From assembly GCA_900544245.1 (NCBI GenBank), contig UQUH01000006.1, positions 1-53,008 of the forward strand: a DNA stretch of 53,008 bases. Direction: 5' to 3'. The translations under genes were made by a program, and so were the position numbers. Below are positions 15,793-24,005 of this stretch, in pieces. Source of the DNA: an uncultured Coriobacteriaceae bacterium. GTDB lineage: Bacteria > Actinomycetota > Coriobacteriia > Coriobacteriales > QAMH01. Within the stretch, counting starts at the first letter, position 1, and each line of letters begins with the position of its first letter. The notes beneath the pieces were generated by a model that was given only the letters and a program-made list of their open reading frames with translations, was not told the DNA's origin and did not search any database.

Positions 15793-16929
15793 CTACTCAG
15801 CGGCCGAGTTCTCGGTCACGACGGAATCCGGCAGGTTCTCGGAACCGCTGAAACCGGTGGTGGGAACGTCGGCAAGCGTGAAGGCATCGTCATCGTCGTA
15901 CTCGACGGGCAACCCGATGGCAGCTCGAACCTTGTTCTCGATCTCACGACGAAGGTCGGGGCTCTCGACAAGTGCGTTCTTTGCGGCCTCGCGCCCCTGT
16001 CCCAGGCGCTCGTCGCCATAGGTGTACCAAGAACCAGACTTGGTGACTATTTTCTCGTCGACGGCCATGTCGAGGATGTTGCCCTCGCGGGATATGCCCG
16101 TGCCGTACATGATGTCGAACTCGGCTTGCCTGAAAGGCGCCGAGCACTTGTTCTTGACGACTTTGACGCGCACACGGTTTCCGACGGCACCGCCGTCGAC
16201 CTTGATGGTCTCGATACGCCTGATGTCGAGGCGCACGGACGAGAAGAACTTGAGGGCTCGACCACCCGTGGTGGTCTCGGGGCTCCCGAACATGACGCCG
16301 ATCTTCTCGCGGAGCTGGTTGATGAAGATGCAGCAGGTGTTGGACTTTGACAGTGAGCCGGCGAGCTTGCGCAGTGCCTGGCTCATGAGGCGTGCCTGCA
16401 GACCGACACTCGCGTCGCCGATCTCTCCCTCGATCTCCGCACGTGGGACGAGTGCGGCGACGGAGTCGATGACTATGCAGGAGACGGCGTTGGAACGGAC
16501 GAGCATATCGCAGATTTCGAGCGCCTGCTCGCCCGTGTCAGGCTGGGAGATGAGCAATTCGTCGATGTCGACGCCGATCTTCGCGGCATAGACGGGGTCG
16601 AGGGCATGCTCCGCGTCTATGAACGCGGCGACGCCCCCAAGCGCCTGGGCCTCTGCCACGATCTGGAGAGACAGGGTGGTCTTGCCACTTGATTCGGGGC
16701 CGTATATCTCGACGATGCGGCCACGGGGAACGCCACCGATACCGAGCGCGGCATCGAGCGCGAGCGCGCCGGTGGGAATCACCTCGACGTCGAGGGCGGA
16801 ATCCTCGTCGCCCAGACGCATGATGGAGCCGTCGCCATACTTCTTCCTGATTTGCTCCTTGGTGATTTTGAGCGCCTCTTCCTTGGAGGCGTCGGTGGGA
16901 ATCTTTGCCTTGCTTGCTGTGCGGGCCAT
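15793..16929 (-). CDS. recA: Recombinase RecA
   Basis: A 378-residue RecA. Walker A is GPESSGKT (77-84); IDSVAALVPRAEIEGE, loop L2 GSPETTTGG and the C-terminal region are normal. It coats single-stranded DNA, drives strand exchange and triggers LexA self-cleavage. The ATG at 16929 has GGAG 7 nt upstream. A longer frame running upstream would read through the promoter and is rejected. The C-terminal tail is acidic and Ser/Thr-rich (DDDDAFTL and onward), about 30 residues longer than in many bacteria. A LexA box sits inside its promoter. recX follows. Confidence 0.98.
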   Translation of the reverse strand: MARTASKAKIPTDASKEEALKITKEQIRKKYGDGSIMRLGDEDSALDVEVIPTGALALDAALGIGGVPRGRIVEIYGPESSGKTTLSLQIVAEAQALGGVAAFIDAEHALDPVYAAKIGVDIDELLISQPDTGEQALEICDMLVRSNAVSCIVIDSVAALVPRAEIEGEIGDASVGLQARLMSQALRKLAGSLSKSNTCCIFINQLREKIGVMFGSPETTTGGRALKFFSSVRLDIRRIETIKVDGGAVGNRVRVKVVKNKCSAPFRQAEFDIMYGTGISREGNILDMAVDEKIVTKSGSWYTYGDERLGQGREAAKNALVESPDLRREIENKVRAAIGLPVEYDDDDAFTLADVPTTGFSGSENLPDSVVTENSAAE

Positions 16930-16974
16930 GGTCAAGCTCCGTTCCTCTTCTGCATGTGCACCACTTTGGCGCAT

Positions 16975-17003
16975 ATGGTAATCGAACATATGTACGATGT
17001 CAA
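16975..17003 (-). promoter_or_regulatory. recA promoter with LexA box in the spacer
   Basis: On the minus strand TTGACA (16998-17003, perfect) and TACCAT (16975-16980) are 17 nt apart. The spacer contains CGAACATATGTACG at 16983-16996 (read on plus), one base from the ideal LexA operator. LexA bound here would block polymerase directly. Confidence 0.9.
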
Positions 17004-17076
17004 CTCGGGCCGTCGACTCATCGCCCCGACAATTTACAACGGGGGCATCCGAGCCATCCACCCCGGCAATCTGAAC

Positions 17077-17107
17077 GAATTCGGAGAGATGTCCGCATGA
17101 ATTCGGA
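17077..17107. repeat. Direct repeat GAATTCGGA upstream of recA
   Basis: Two identical 9-mers, GAATTCGGA at 17077-17085 and 17099-17107, lie 22 bp apart, close to two helical turns, between cinA and the recA promoter. They may be a regulator site or chance. Confidence 0.35.
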
Positions 17108-17122
17108 ACAGGACCCGTCCAA

Positions 17123-17147
17123 GACGCCCCTCACGCGCCAGGGCGTC
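17123..17147 (-). terminator. GC-rich hairpin at the cinA stop
   Basis: A perfect 7-bp inverted repeat, GACGCCC (17123-17129) and GGGCGTC (17141-17147), with an 11-nt loop, overlaps the cinA stop codon. There is no clear T-tract after it on the minus strand, so termination may be weak. Confidence 0.4.
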
Positions 17148-17667
17148 AGGAGAGCGCTTCGAGCAATGCCCCGAGCGCCGTCGTCACGGCACTCGCGCGT
17201 ACCTCCTCACGCGTCTTCCCGATGCATGTCGTGAAGCTCCTCGTGCCCAGGGGACCCGCCACGCCAAAGCACACCGTGCCGACCGGCTTGCCGGGTTCGG
17301 CTCCGGTAGGGCCGGCTATGCCCGTGGTGGCGACGGCGTAATCGCACGCCAACGTCATGCGCGCGCCCTCGGCCATGGCGCGGGCAGTCTCATGACTGGC
17401 GACGCCATGTTCGTCGATGATGCGCCCCTCGACTCCGAGCACGCGTTCCTTGACATCGACCCAGTAGCTCACGACACCGCCGACGAAGCTATCCGAGGAA
17501 CCCGGGATGGCCGTGATCGCCGCGGCGATCATGCCACCCGTGCAGGATTCCGCACTGCCCAAGGTGACGCCGAGCTCTCGGGCGCGGTCGAGCACGAGGC
17601 GGGCGAGACGGCGATTTTCGTCGTCAATGCTATCGAGCGGAACGCTTGCCAAAGCCGAGCACCTCAC
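17146..17667 (-). CDS. Nicotinamide-nucleotide amidase (CinA C-terminal domain, PncC)
   Basis: A 173-residue stand-alone CinA C-terminal domain with AESCTGG (39-45), TTGIAGPTG and GKPVGTVCFG. These enzymes deamidate NMN to NaMN in the pyridine-nucleotide salvage cycle. The N-terminal competence-associated domain found in full CinA is absent. It overlaps the end of pgsA by 38 nt if it starts at GTG 17667; a TTG at 17652 with GAGG upstream is another possibility. The order pgsA-cinA-recA is widely conserved in Gram-positive bacteria. Confidence 0.92.
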   Translation of the reverse strand: MRCSALASVPLDSIDDENRRLARLVLDRARELGVTLGSAESCTGGMIAAAITAIPGSSDSFVGGVVSYWVDVKERVLGVEGRIIDEHGVASHETARAMAEGARMTLACDYAVATTGIAGPTGAEPGKPVGTVCFGVAGPLGTRSFTTCIGKTREEVRASAVTTALGALLEALS

Positions 17668-18265
17668 GTGACTTGTAGAAGTAATCGAGCATCGAGACGA
17701 TCGTCATGATGACGGCGGCGAGCAAGACGAGCCACGAGAAGATCGTGAAGCATGTCGAGAAGGCGTCGCCCATGAGCGTGATCTGCAACGAGTCCTTGAC
17801 GGTGAAGAGGAGGATGGCGCAGATCTGGAGGACGGTCTTGAACTTGCCGAAGATGCTCGCGGCGATGACCTTGCCCTGGGAGGCGGCAACCATGCGCAGG
17901 CCCGACACGATGAACTCGCGCGCGATGATGACGAGCGCGACCCACGACGGAAAGGTCTGGAGCTCGACGAGGGCGAGCAATGCGGCGCACACGAGTATCT
18001 TGTCGGCAAGCGGATCGAGGAACTTGCCCAGGTCGGTGACCTCGTTTCTGCTGCGGGCGAGATAGCCGTCGATGGCATCGGTGGTGGAGATGATCACGAA
18101 CACGGCGGCGGCGATCCAGGGCTGCCAGTCGATCCAGAACTGCGGTTCGGGAAACCAGGTGGGCCACGGCGAGAGCAAAGCGGCGACGAAAACGGGGATG
18201 AGTAGGATGCGCGTCAGCGTGACGACGTTCGCGGGGGTCCAGATGCGTTCGGAATCATCGGGCAT
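17630..18265 (-). CDS. pgsA: CDP-diacylglycerol--glycerol-3-phosphate 3-phosphatidyltransferase
   Basis: A 211-residue integral membrane enzyme with the CDP-alcohol phosphatidyltransferase signature DG-x2-AR-x8-G-x3-D-x3-D (DAIDGYLARSRNEVTDLGKF followed by LDPLAD). It makes phosphatidylglycerol phosphate from CDP-diacylglycerol and glycerol-3-P. The start at ATG 18265 is supported by GGGAGG 9 nt upstream; it overlaps rimO by 11 nt. Its place between rimO and cinA and its similarity to PgsA favour this role over cardiolipin or phosphatidylinositol synthesis. A second family member is at 45332-45970. Confidence 0.93.
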   Translation of the reverse strand: MPDDSERIWTPANVVTLTRILLIPVFVAALLSPWPTWFPEPQFWIDWQPWIAAAVFVIISTTDAIDGYLARSRNEVTDLGKFLDPLADKILVCAALLALVELQTFPSWVALVIIAREFIVSGLRMVAASQGKVIAASIFGKFKTVLQICAILLFTVKDSLQITLMGDAFSTCFTIFSWLVLLAAVIMTIVSMLDYFYKSREVLGFGKRSAR

Positions 18266-19598
18266 GGGGCACGACCTCCCCCTCCAGCTCGTAGAAGAAG
18301 CTGCCCGTGAGCTCGACACGGGCGAACTGCCCGATGGGAAGGTCGTCTACGGTGTCGACGGGGACATGGACCTGGCCGTCGACCTCGGGGGCCTGCCCTT
18401 GCATGCGACATAGGGCCTCCAGACCCGCGTCCGTGCGCTCGTACCCTTCGACGAGCACGTCGGCACACGTGCCGGCGAGCCTCGCGATGCGGGCAGTGCC
18501 GACCGCCTCGCAGGCATCGAGCAGACGCTGGGCGCGCCCGAGGCGCTCGTCATCGTCGATTTGGCCATCGAGACCGTATGCGGCACTCCCCTCCTCGGGT
18601 GAGAACGCGAAGACGCCGGCGTAGTCGAACCCTGCCTCGTCGACGAAGTCCAGCAGCTCCTCGAATTGCTCCTCGGTCTCGCCCGGAAAGCCGGCCATGA
18701 GGGTCGTGCGTATCATGATGTCCGGCACGCGATCGCGTACGTGGTCGAGCAAGGCGAGAATGTCCTTCGCGTTTCCGCTGCGGTTCATGTGCGCGAGGAC
18801 CTCGGCGTTGACGTGCTGCAGGGGCATGTCCAGGTACGGGCAGACGTTGGGGTACGTGGCGATCACGTCGAGCAGCTCGTCGTCGATGCCCTCGGGCTGC
18901 ACGTACAGTAGTCTGAACCACGTATCGGGATAGCGATGCGCGAGCGTGCGCACGAGCGTGGCGGTCGTCGAGGGTTCCTCGAGATCGTGTCCCCAGATGC
19001 CGGTGTCCTGTCCGATGAGGACGATCTCGCGCACGCCGTTGCATACGAGTTCCGCCACCTCGTCATCGATCCGCGAAAGCGGGTAACTGCGATAGCGTCC
19101 GCGGATGTGCGGAATCATGCAGTACGAGCAGAAGCGGTCGCAGCCATCCGAGATCTTGACGTAGGCACTCGTGGGATACGCATGGCGTATCAGGGATCGG
19201 TCGGCGCGCACGAGTGACACGTCGCCGTCGAGCAGCCGCGTGACCTCCTCGACGACGTTGTCCTCATCGTCCGCCGCAAGAAAGCCCGCGGCCTCGACAA
19301 GCTCGGCGGCGAGGTCGTCGCCGTAGCGCGCCGGCATGCAACCGGCGACGAGCACCTTGAGCTCCCGGCCAGCCGCGTTCTCGCGCCCCACGAGGTCAAA
19401 AATGACCTCGAGGCCCTCCTCCACGGCACTGGCCAGAAACGCACAGGTGTTGACGATGACGAGATCGGCATCGTCAACGTCGTCGACGATCGAGAAGCCG
19501 GCGGCGGCAAGGCGTGCCTGCATCTTGTCGGTATCGACCTCGTTCTTGGCGCAGCCAAGCGTCACGAAGGCGATGCGGGGTGTTCGATTCACGTGCAT
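18255..19598 (-). CDS. rimO: Ribosomal protein S12 methylthiotransferase RimO
   Basis: A 447-residue radical-SAM methylthiotransferase that modifies an aspartate of ribosomal protein S12. TLGCAKNEVDTDK at the N-terminus is the RimO form of the MTTase motif (Cys16, Cys52, Cys87). The radical-SAM motif is CDRFCSYC (Cys153, 157, 160), and a C-terminal TRAM domain follows. It is a paralogue of MiaB. It starts 4 nt after yajQ and overlaps pgsA by 11 nt, so it is inside the ftsK-to-cinA run. Confidence 0.96.
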   Translation of the reverse strand: MHVNRTPRIAFVTLGCAKNEVDTDKMQARLAAAGFSIVDDVDDADLVIVNTCAFLASAVEEGLEVIFDLVGRENAAGRELKVLVAGCMPARYGDDLAAELVEAAGFLAADDEDNVVEEVTRLLDGDVSLVRADRSLIRHAYPTSAYVKISDGCDRFCSYCMIPHIRGRYRSYPLSRIDDEVAELVCNGVREIVLIGQDTGIWGHDLEEPSTTATLVRTLAHRYPDTWFRLLYVQPEGIDDELLDVIATYPNVCPYLDMPLQHVNAEVLAHMNRSGNAKDILALLDHVRDRVPDIMIRTTLMAGFPGETEEQFEELLDFVDEAGFDYAGVFAFSPEEGSAAYGLDGQIDDDERLGRAQRLLDACEAVGTARIARLAGTCADVLVEGYERTDAGLEALCRMQGQAPEVDGQVHVPVDTVDDLPIGQFARVELTGSFFYELEGEVVPHAR

Positions 19599-19602
19599 GC
19601 GC

Positions 19603-20100
19603 CTAGCGGTAGTTGGCGAACTGCAGCGGAATGCCGTAGTCCTGCTCGCGCAGGAAGGAGATGACCTCCTGCAAATCGTCGCGCTTGGGACCGCTCACGC
19701 GCAGCTTGTCGCTCTCTATCTGGACCTTTACCTTGAACTTCTCGGCCTTGATGTCCTTGGAGATGCGCTTGGCGACATCTTGCTCGATACCCTGCTGGAT
19801 GGCGCCCACGGTGCGGATCATCCCGCCGGAAGCGTCCTGGGGCGTGCCCCATTTGATGGCCTTGAGGTCGACCTTGCGCTTGATGAGGTTCGTGTTGAGC
19901 ACGTCGATGACCTGGCTGCTCACGAAATCGCTCGGGGCGAGCACGGTGATGGTCTTGGCGCCCTTGTCGAAATCGACCTTCGATCCGGAATCCTTGAGGT
20001 CATAACGCTGCTTGAGACCCTTCTCGGTATTGTTGAAGGCGTTCTCGACCTCCTGCATGTCGGTCTCGGAGACGATGTCGAAGCTGTTGTCCTTGGCCAT
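19603..20100 (-). CDS. YajQ-family nucleotide-binding protein
   Basis: A 165-residue YajQ/DUF520 protein: it begins with SFDIVSE and contains RYDLKDS, LKAIKWGTPQDASGG and VKVQIESDKLRVSGPKRDDL. The family has two ferredoxin-like domains. Members bind nucleotides or RNA, and in some bacteria cyclic-di-GMP, but the physiological role is not settled. The ATG at 20100 follows GAAAGGAAG. It lies between the rodZ-like gene and rimO, 4 nt before the latter. Confidence 0.95.
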   Translation of the reverse strand: MAKDNSFDIVSETDMQEVENAFNNTEKGLKQRYDLKDSGSKVDFDKGAKTITVLAPSDFVSSQVIDVLNTNLIKRKVDLKAIKWGTPQDASGGMIRTVGAIQQGIEQDVAKRISKDIKAEKFKVKVQIESDKLRVSGPKRDDLQEVISFLREQDYGIPLQFANYR

Positions 20101-20119
20101 GATCTTCCTTTCGCGTCGC

Positions 20120-21442
20120 TTACTTGGGAGCTGATTGGATGCTGATGTAGAGGCTACCCGACTTGCCGTCCTCGTTCGTGGCGATCTCGATGGGATTGCC
20201 GTTTTCGGTCACGGTGACGGCGGACGGATTGCTGAAGGTGGCGGAAAACGATTCGGTCACGGGGAACTCGCGCGAGAACTGGCCTCCCACCGCCGTGCCC
20301 TTGTAGGCGTTCGCGCCATCGTACGTGACCTCGACGAGCGACGTCTCGCCCTTGGCCACTTCGATCTTGATGATGACGGGATTGCCGTTTGCCGTCGTGA
20401 TGGTCTTGTGCGCCGCGTTCTCGCCATCTGTCGTCGTCGTGTCATTGACGACCCCGCCCTGGACGGGAATGATGCCGCTATTTCCGTGACCGGCGGTGCT
20501 TATGAGCACCGACGCGGCGATGATGATGGCGACGACGATCGTGATGACCGCAACGGCGATGAGCCTCGTGCGCCGCTCGCTGAATATGGACGAGACGATG
20601 CGACGTGCTCTGGCGATGATGCCGTCATCGCCGGCGGTCTGCTCCGAGACGTCGCTGCGCGTGCTCGGGCGTCGTCGCCTGCCATGGCTTACGGCCGTCT
20701 TGCCCGTGTCCACGTCGATGCCGAAGAAGTTGGGCGTGCGCTCCTCCCCGCTTCGCGAGAGGTCCTCGGTGGGACGTGCCGTGAACTCGTCCACGCCCGA
20801 CGGGCGGCGCGATGGCCTGCCCGACGTGCCACGACGGCTCGAGGCGGTGCGGGAACGCGTCGTGGGGGTCACGTGCGTGGGATCGAAGCTTCCCGTTTCG
20901 CCCCCGCGTGCGGAGCGGATCGCGCGAAACGACCCGGTCTGTCGCGTACCGACGACGCGAACGCTTCCGCTGCGATAGCGCTCGTCGTCCTTCGCCTCGG
21001 CTTCGTCCTTGAGGTTGCGGCTCAGCTTCGAGGTGCCTTCGCCTTCGCCCTCACCGCCGCGTTTGCGCTGGGAGCGGGAGCTTCGCGAGGACTCGCGGCT
21101 GATGGGGCGGGACTTCTCGCCGATCACGCGCTCGCCAAAGCGTCCGACGCCACGACGCGTGTTGTTCGCGATCTTCTCGATTTCCCTGCTCGAGCTGTAC
21201 GCCTCGTATTCGCTATCGAAGACTTCGACGATGGAGGCGGAGTCCAGGTCGAGGTAGCGGGCGTACGAGCTGAGCATGCCGATGGCATGGCCGCGCGGGG
21301 GATATTGGGAGTAATCGCCCGACTCGAGGGCCTCGAGCATGCGCGCGCGGATGTTCGTGTCGCGGGCGGCCTGCTCGAGCGAGATGCCGAGTTCGATGCG
21401 TCGGCTCATGAGCGCTGGTCCTATGCGGGATTCGGATTTCAC
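20120..21442 (-). CDS. RodZ-like membrane-anchored helix-turn-helix protein
   Basis: A 440-residue protein with three parts: an N-terminal RodZ-type helix-turn-helix (residues 10-75; LGISLEQAARDTNI), a highly charged, Ser/Arg-rich disordered linker (about 85-290), one membrane helix (293-317) and a C-terminal beta-rich extracellular domain of the RodZ/DUF4115 kind. RodZ links MreB to the elongation machinery in rods. No mreB is in the window, and some relatives without MreB keep this gene. GTG at 21442 overlaps the ftsK stop by 4 nt, so translation is coupled. The 200-residue linker is long for the family. Confidence 0.88.
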   Translation of the reverse strand: MKSESRIGPALMSRRIELGISLEQAARDTNIRARMLEALESGDYSQYPPRGHAIGMLSSYARYLDLDSASIVEVFDSEYEAYSSSREIEKIANNTRRGVGRFGERVIGEKSRPISRESSRSSRSQRKRGGEGEGEGTSKLSRNLKDEAEAKDDERYRSGSVRVVGTRQTGSFRAIRSARGGETGSFDPTHVTPTTRSRTASSRRGTSGRPSRRPSGVDEFTARPTEDLSRSGEERTPNFFGIDVDTGKTAVSHGRRRRPSTRSDVSEQTAGDDGIIARARRIVSSIFSERRTRLIAVAVITIVVAIIIAASVLISTAGHGNSGIIPVQGGVVNDTTTTDGENAAHKTITTANGNPVIIKIEVAKGETSLVEVTYDGANAYKGTAVGGQFSREFPVTESFSATFSNPSAVTVTENGNPIEIATNEDGKSGSLYISIQSAPK

Positions 21443-23967
21443 CTTGCCCCCTCCCGATCTTCCTCGTCGAAGGCCCTCAACGCCTCGAGGTCTTCGACGC
21501 TGTCGACGAGAACGTCACGGGCGCGCGATCCTTCCTGCGGGCCCACGACGCCCTTGGTCTCGAGCATGTCCATGATACGACCCGCCCTGGCATACCCGAC
21601 CTTCAGGCGACGCTGGAGCATGGAGGTCGAGCCGAGTCCGGCGGCGACGACCGCCTCGGCGGCCTCCCAGATAAGCGGATCGTCGGAGTCATCGGCAGCC
21701 GACGCGGCGCCCGATGACGAGCCCGACCCCGTCGAAACCTGCTGACGCAGTATCTCGAGATGGTACTCGGGGGCACCTTGCGACTTGAGATGCTCGACGG
21801 TCGAGGCAATTTCCTCCTCGCTCACGAAGCAGCCCTGGATGCGCTTGGGCTTGCCCCACTCGGGTTTGGAGAAGAGCATGTCGCCGTTGCCCACGAGCTT
21901 CTCGGCACCGGCTTGGTCGAGGATGACGCGAGAGTCTACGTTGGTGGCGACGAGCAGCCCGATGCGGTTGGTGATGTTCGCCTTGATCATGCCCGTGACG
22001 ACGTTGCTCGAGGGGCGCTGGGTTGCGATGATGAGGTGGATGCCGGCGGCACGTGCGAGCTGGGCGATGCGCACGATCGAATCCTCGACGTCCTTGCCCG
22101 CGACCATCATGAGATCGGAGAGCTCGTCAATGACGACGACGATGAAGGGCATCTCGTCGGGATGGTCGCCGTTTTCGTCGGTGAGCTCGCCCTTCTGGAT
22201 CATCTGGTTGTAGAAGCCGATGTTCTTGGCACCCACTCCCTCGAAGACCTTGAGCCTGCGCTCCATTTCGGCGACGGCCCACTTCAAGGCGCTTGCCGCC
22301 TCCTTGGGCTCGGTGACTGGCGGGACGAAGAGATGCGGAATGCCGTTGTACAGGGACATCTCGACGCGCTTGGGGTCGATGAGTATCATGCGCACCTCTG
22401 CGGGCGTAGCGCGCATGAGTATGGTCATGATCATGGCGTTGAGGCAGACCGACTTGCCCGAACCGGTGGTGCCGGCGATGAGGAGGTGCGGCATCTTCGC
22501 AAGGTCGACGCATATCTTCTCGCCGTCGACATCCTCGCCGATGGCGACCTGCAACGGACCGGGCTTGCAGCTCGGAAGTATGTCTCCGAGAAGCACGCTC
22601 GAGCGCACCTTGTTGGGAATCTCGACGCCCACGAGCGAGGTGCCGGGAATCTGCGCGATGCGCACGGCCGACGCGGCGAGCGCAAGGGCTATGTCGTCAG
22701 CGAGGTTGGTGAGCTTGGCGAGGCGGACGCCGCTGGGGAGCTCGACCTTGAACATCGTGACCGTGGGACCGGCGAGCCAACCGACGACCTTGGCCGGCAG
22801 GCTGAACTCCTCGAGCGTCTGCTGCAGGATGTTGGCGGTCTGGCGCAGCTCCCCGGTCATGTTGGAGCGCTTCACCTTGGTGACGCCGAGCACGCGCGCA
22901 TCGGGCAAGGTGAAGCCCTCGAGTGCCGAGGGCGTGGAACCGTCGGGGATGACCTGCGTCTTCTTGACGATGGGCACGGTGATATCCGGCTCGGGCTCCT
23001 CCACGTCCGTTGCAGGAGCCGCTTGCTTCCTCTTGCGCTTTCGTGGTTTGGGATGTGCCTGTCCGTCAAGCGAGACGGTGCGGTCGGGATCTTCGTCGAA
23101 CACGACCGTCACATCGGGGTCTTCGCCATCGAAGGCGACCGTGTAGAGCGGATCGGACGAGATTTCGTCGTACTCATCTCCGGATGTGCCGGTATCCCCG
23201 CCAAGCTTTGCCTTGAAACGCGCCAGGGGCGATTTGCCCTCATCGGAAAAGGCGTCGTCATCTGCCTCCTCATCCGCATACTGCGCCTGTCCCGCCGTGT
23301 AGATGGTGCGCTGGTAACGGGTCTGCGCACGATCCTCCCTCTTGCGCGAGAGGAAGTTCTTGAGCGCGAGGAAGGGCGTCGAGATGGAGACGCCGGCGAT
23401 GACGAGGCCCGCGACGAAGATGCCGACGAGAATGATCGCGGTGATGATGCGTCCGAACAGCGTCATGAGCCCCCAGGAAATGCCGCTGCCGACATATCCT
23501 CCCCCACCGACAAGGACCTCGTCGGAGAACAGGCTATAGGGCAGCGCCTCGATGGTGCCGGGCGAGAACAGCGAGAGCAGCGCCATGACCGCGACGAGCA
23601 TGATGGCGAGCCCGATCACGAGACGCCCGACCTTGACCCCCTCGGTCTTGAAGAAGAAGGTCGCGCCCCAGAACACGAGGACGAAGGGGACGACGTAGGC
23701 CCCGAGCCCGAGCGCGTGCTTGAGCGCATCCGATATGGCGACTGTGAGCATGGCGTTGCCGGGCACGATGACGGCGACGAACAGCGCGATGCCGATGACG
23801 GCAAGCGCGATGCCGATGAGGTCCTCGCGCATCGACCCGTCCACGAAGCCCGTGCGCGGAGCCTGCTCTTTGGTTGGAAGGCCCTGAGTCCTTCCGGCGC
23901 CCTTCTTGGCGGCGCTGGAAGATGACCTCGAGTTGCCCTGGTTGGATGCTGCGTTTCTCGAGCCCAC
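21439..23967 (-). CDS. ftsK: DNA translocase FtsK/SpoIIIE
   Basis: An 842-residue FtsK. Four membrane helices lie between residues 50 and 195, followed by an acidic linker (230-340), then the motor domain with Walker A GTTGSGKS (499-506), LIDPKRVE, VVIDELSDLMM and DSRVILDQAGAEKL, and a C-terminal gamma winged-helix domain (about 760-815) that reads polar DNA sequences. It pumps chromosome termini through the closing septum and aids dimer resolution. The start is GTG 23967 with GGAGG 5 nt upstream. It is coupled to the rodZ-like gene downstream. Confidence 0.97.
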   Translation of the reverse strand: MGSRNAASNQGNSRSSSSAAKKGAGRTQGLPTKEQAPRTGFVDGSMREDLIGIALAVIGIALFVAVIVPGNAMLTVAISDALKHALGLGAYVVPFVLVFWGATFFFKTEGVKVGRLVIGLAIMLVAVMALLSLFSPGTIEALPYSLFSDEVLVGGGGYVGSGISWGLMTLFGRIITAIILVGIFVAGLVIAGVSISTPFLALKNFLSRKREDRAQTRYQRTIYTAGQAQYADEEADDDAFSDEGKSPLARFKAKLGGDTGTSGDEYDEISSDPLYTVAFDGEDPDVTVVFDEDPDRTVSLDGQAHPKPRKRKRKQAAPATDVEEPEPDITVPIVKKTQVIPDGSTPSALEGFTLPDARVLGVTKVKRSNMTGELRQTANILQQTLEEFSLPAKVVGWLAGPTVTMFKVELPSGVRLAKLTNLADDIALALAASAVRIAQIPGTSLVGVEIPNKVRSSVLLGDILPSCKPGPLQVAIGEDVDGEKICVDLAKMPHLLIAGTTGSGKSVCLNAMIMTILMRATPAEVRMILIDPKRVEMSLYNGIPHLFVPPVTEPKEAASALKWAVAEMERRLKVFEGVGAKNIGFYNQMIQKGELTDENGDHPDEMPFIVVVIDELSDLMMVAGKDVEDSIVRIAQLARAAGIHLIIATQRPSSNVVTGMIKANITNRIGLLVATNVDSRVILDQAGAEKLVGNGDMLFSKPEWGKPKRIQGCFVSEEEIASTVEHLKSQGAPEYHLEILRQQVSTGSGSSSGAASAADDSDDPLIWEAAEAVVAAGLGSTSMLQRRLKVGYARAGRIMDMLETKGVVGPQEGSRARDVLVDSVEDLEALRAFDEEDREGAR

Positions 23968-24005
23968 TGCTACCTCCGGTTGCTATGCGCAGTATTGTAT
24001 CGCAT

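Noticed and set aside
21760..23925. Long open frame of 721 codons on the plus strand opposite ftsK
   Set aside because: It mirrors the ftsK codons and has no domain or ribosome binding site. Such shadows are expected in GC-rich coding DNA. Similar ones lie opposite dapA/RNase J and the D,D-carboxypeptidase.
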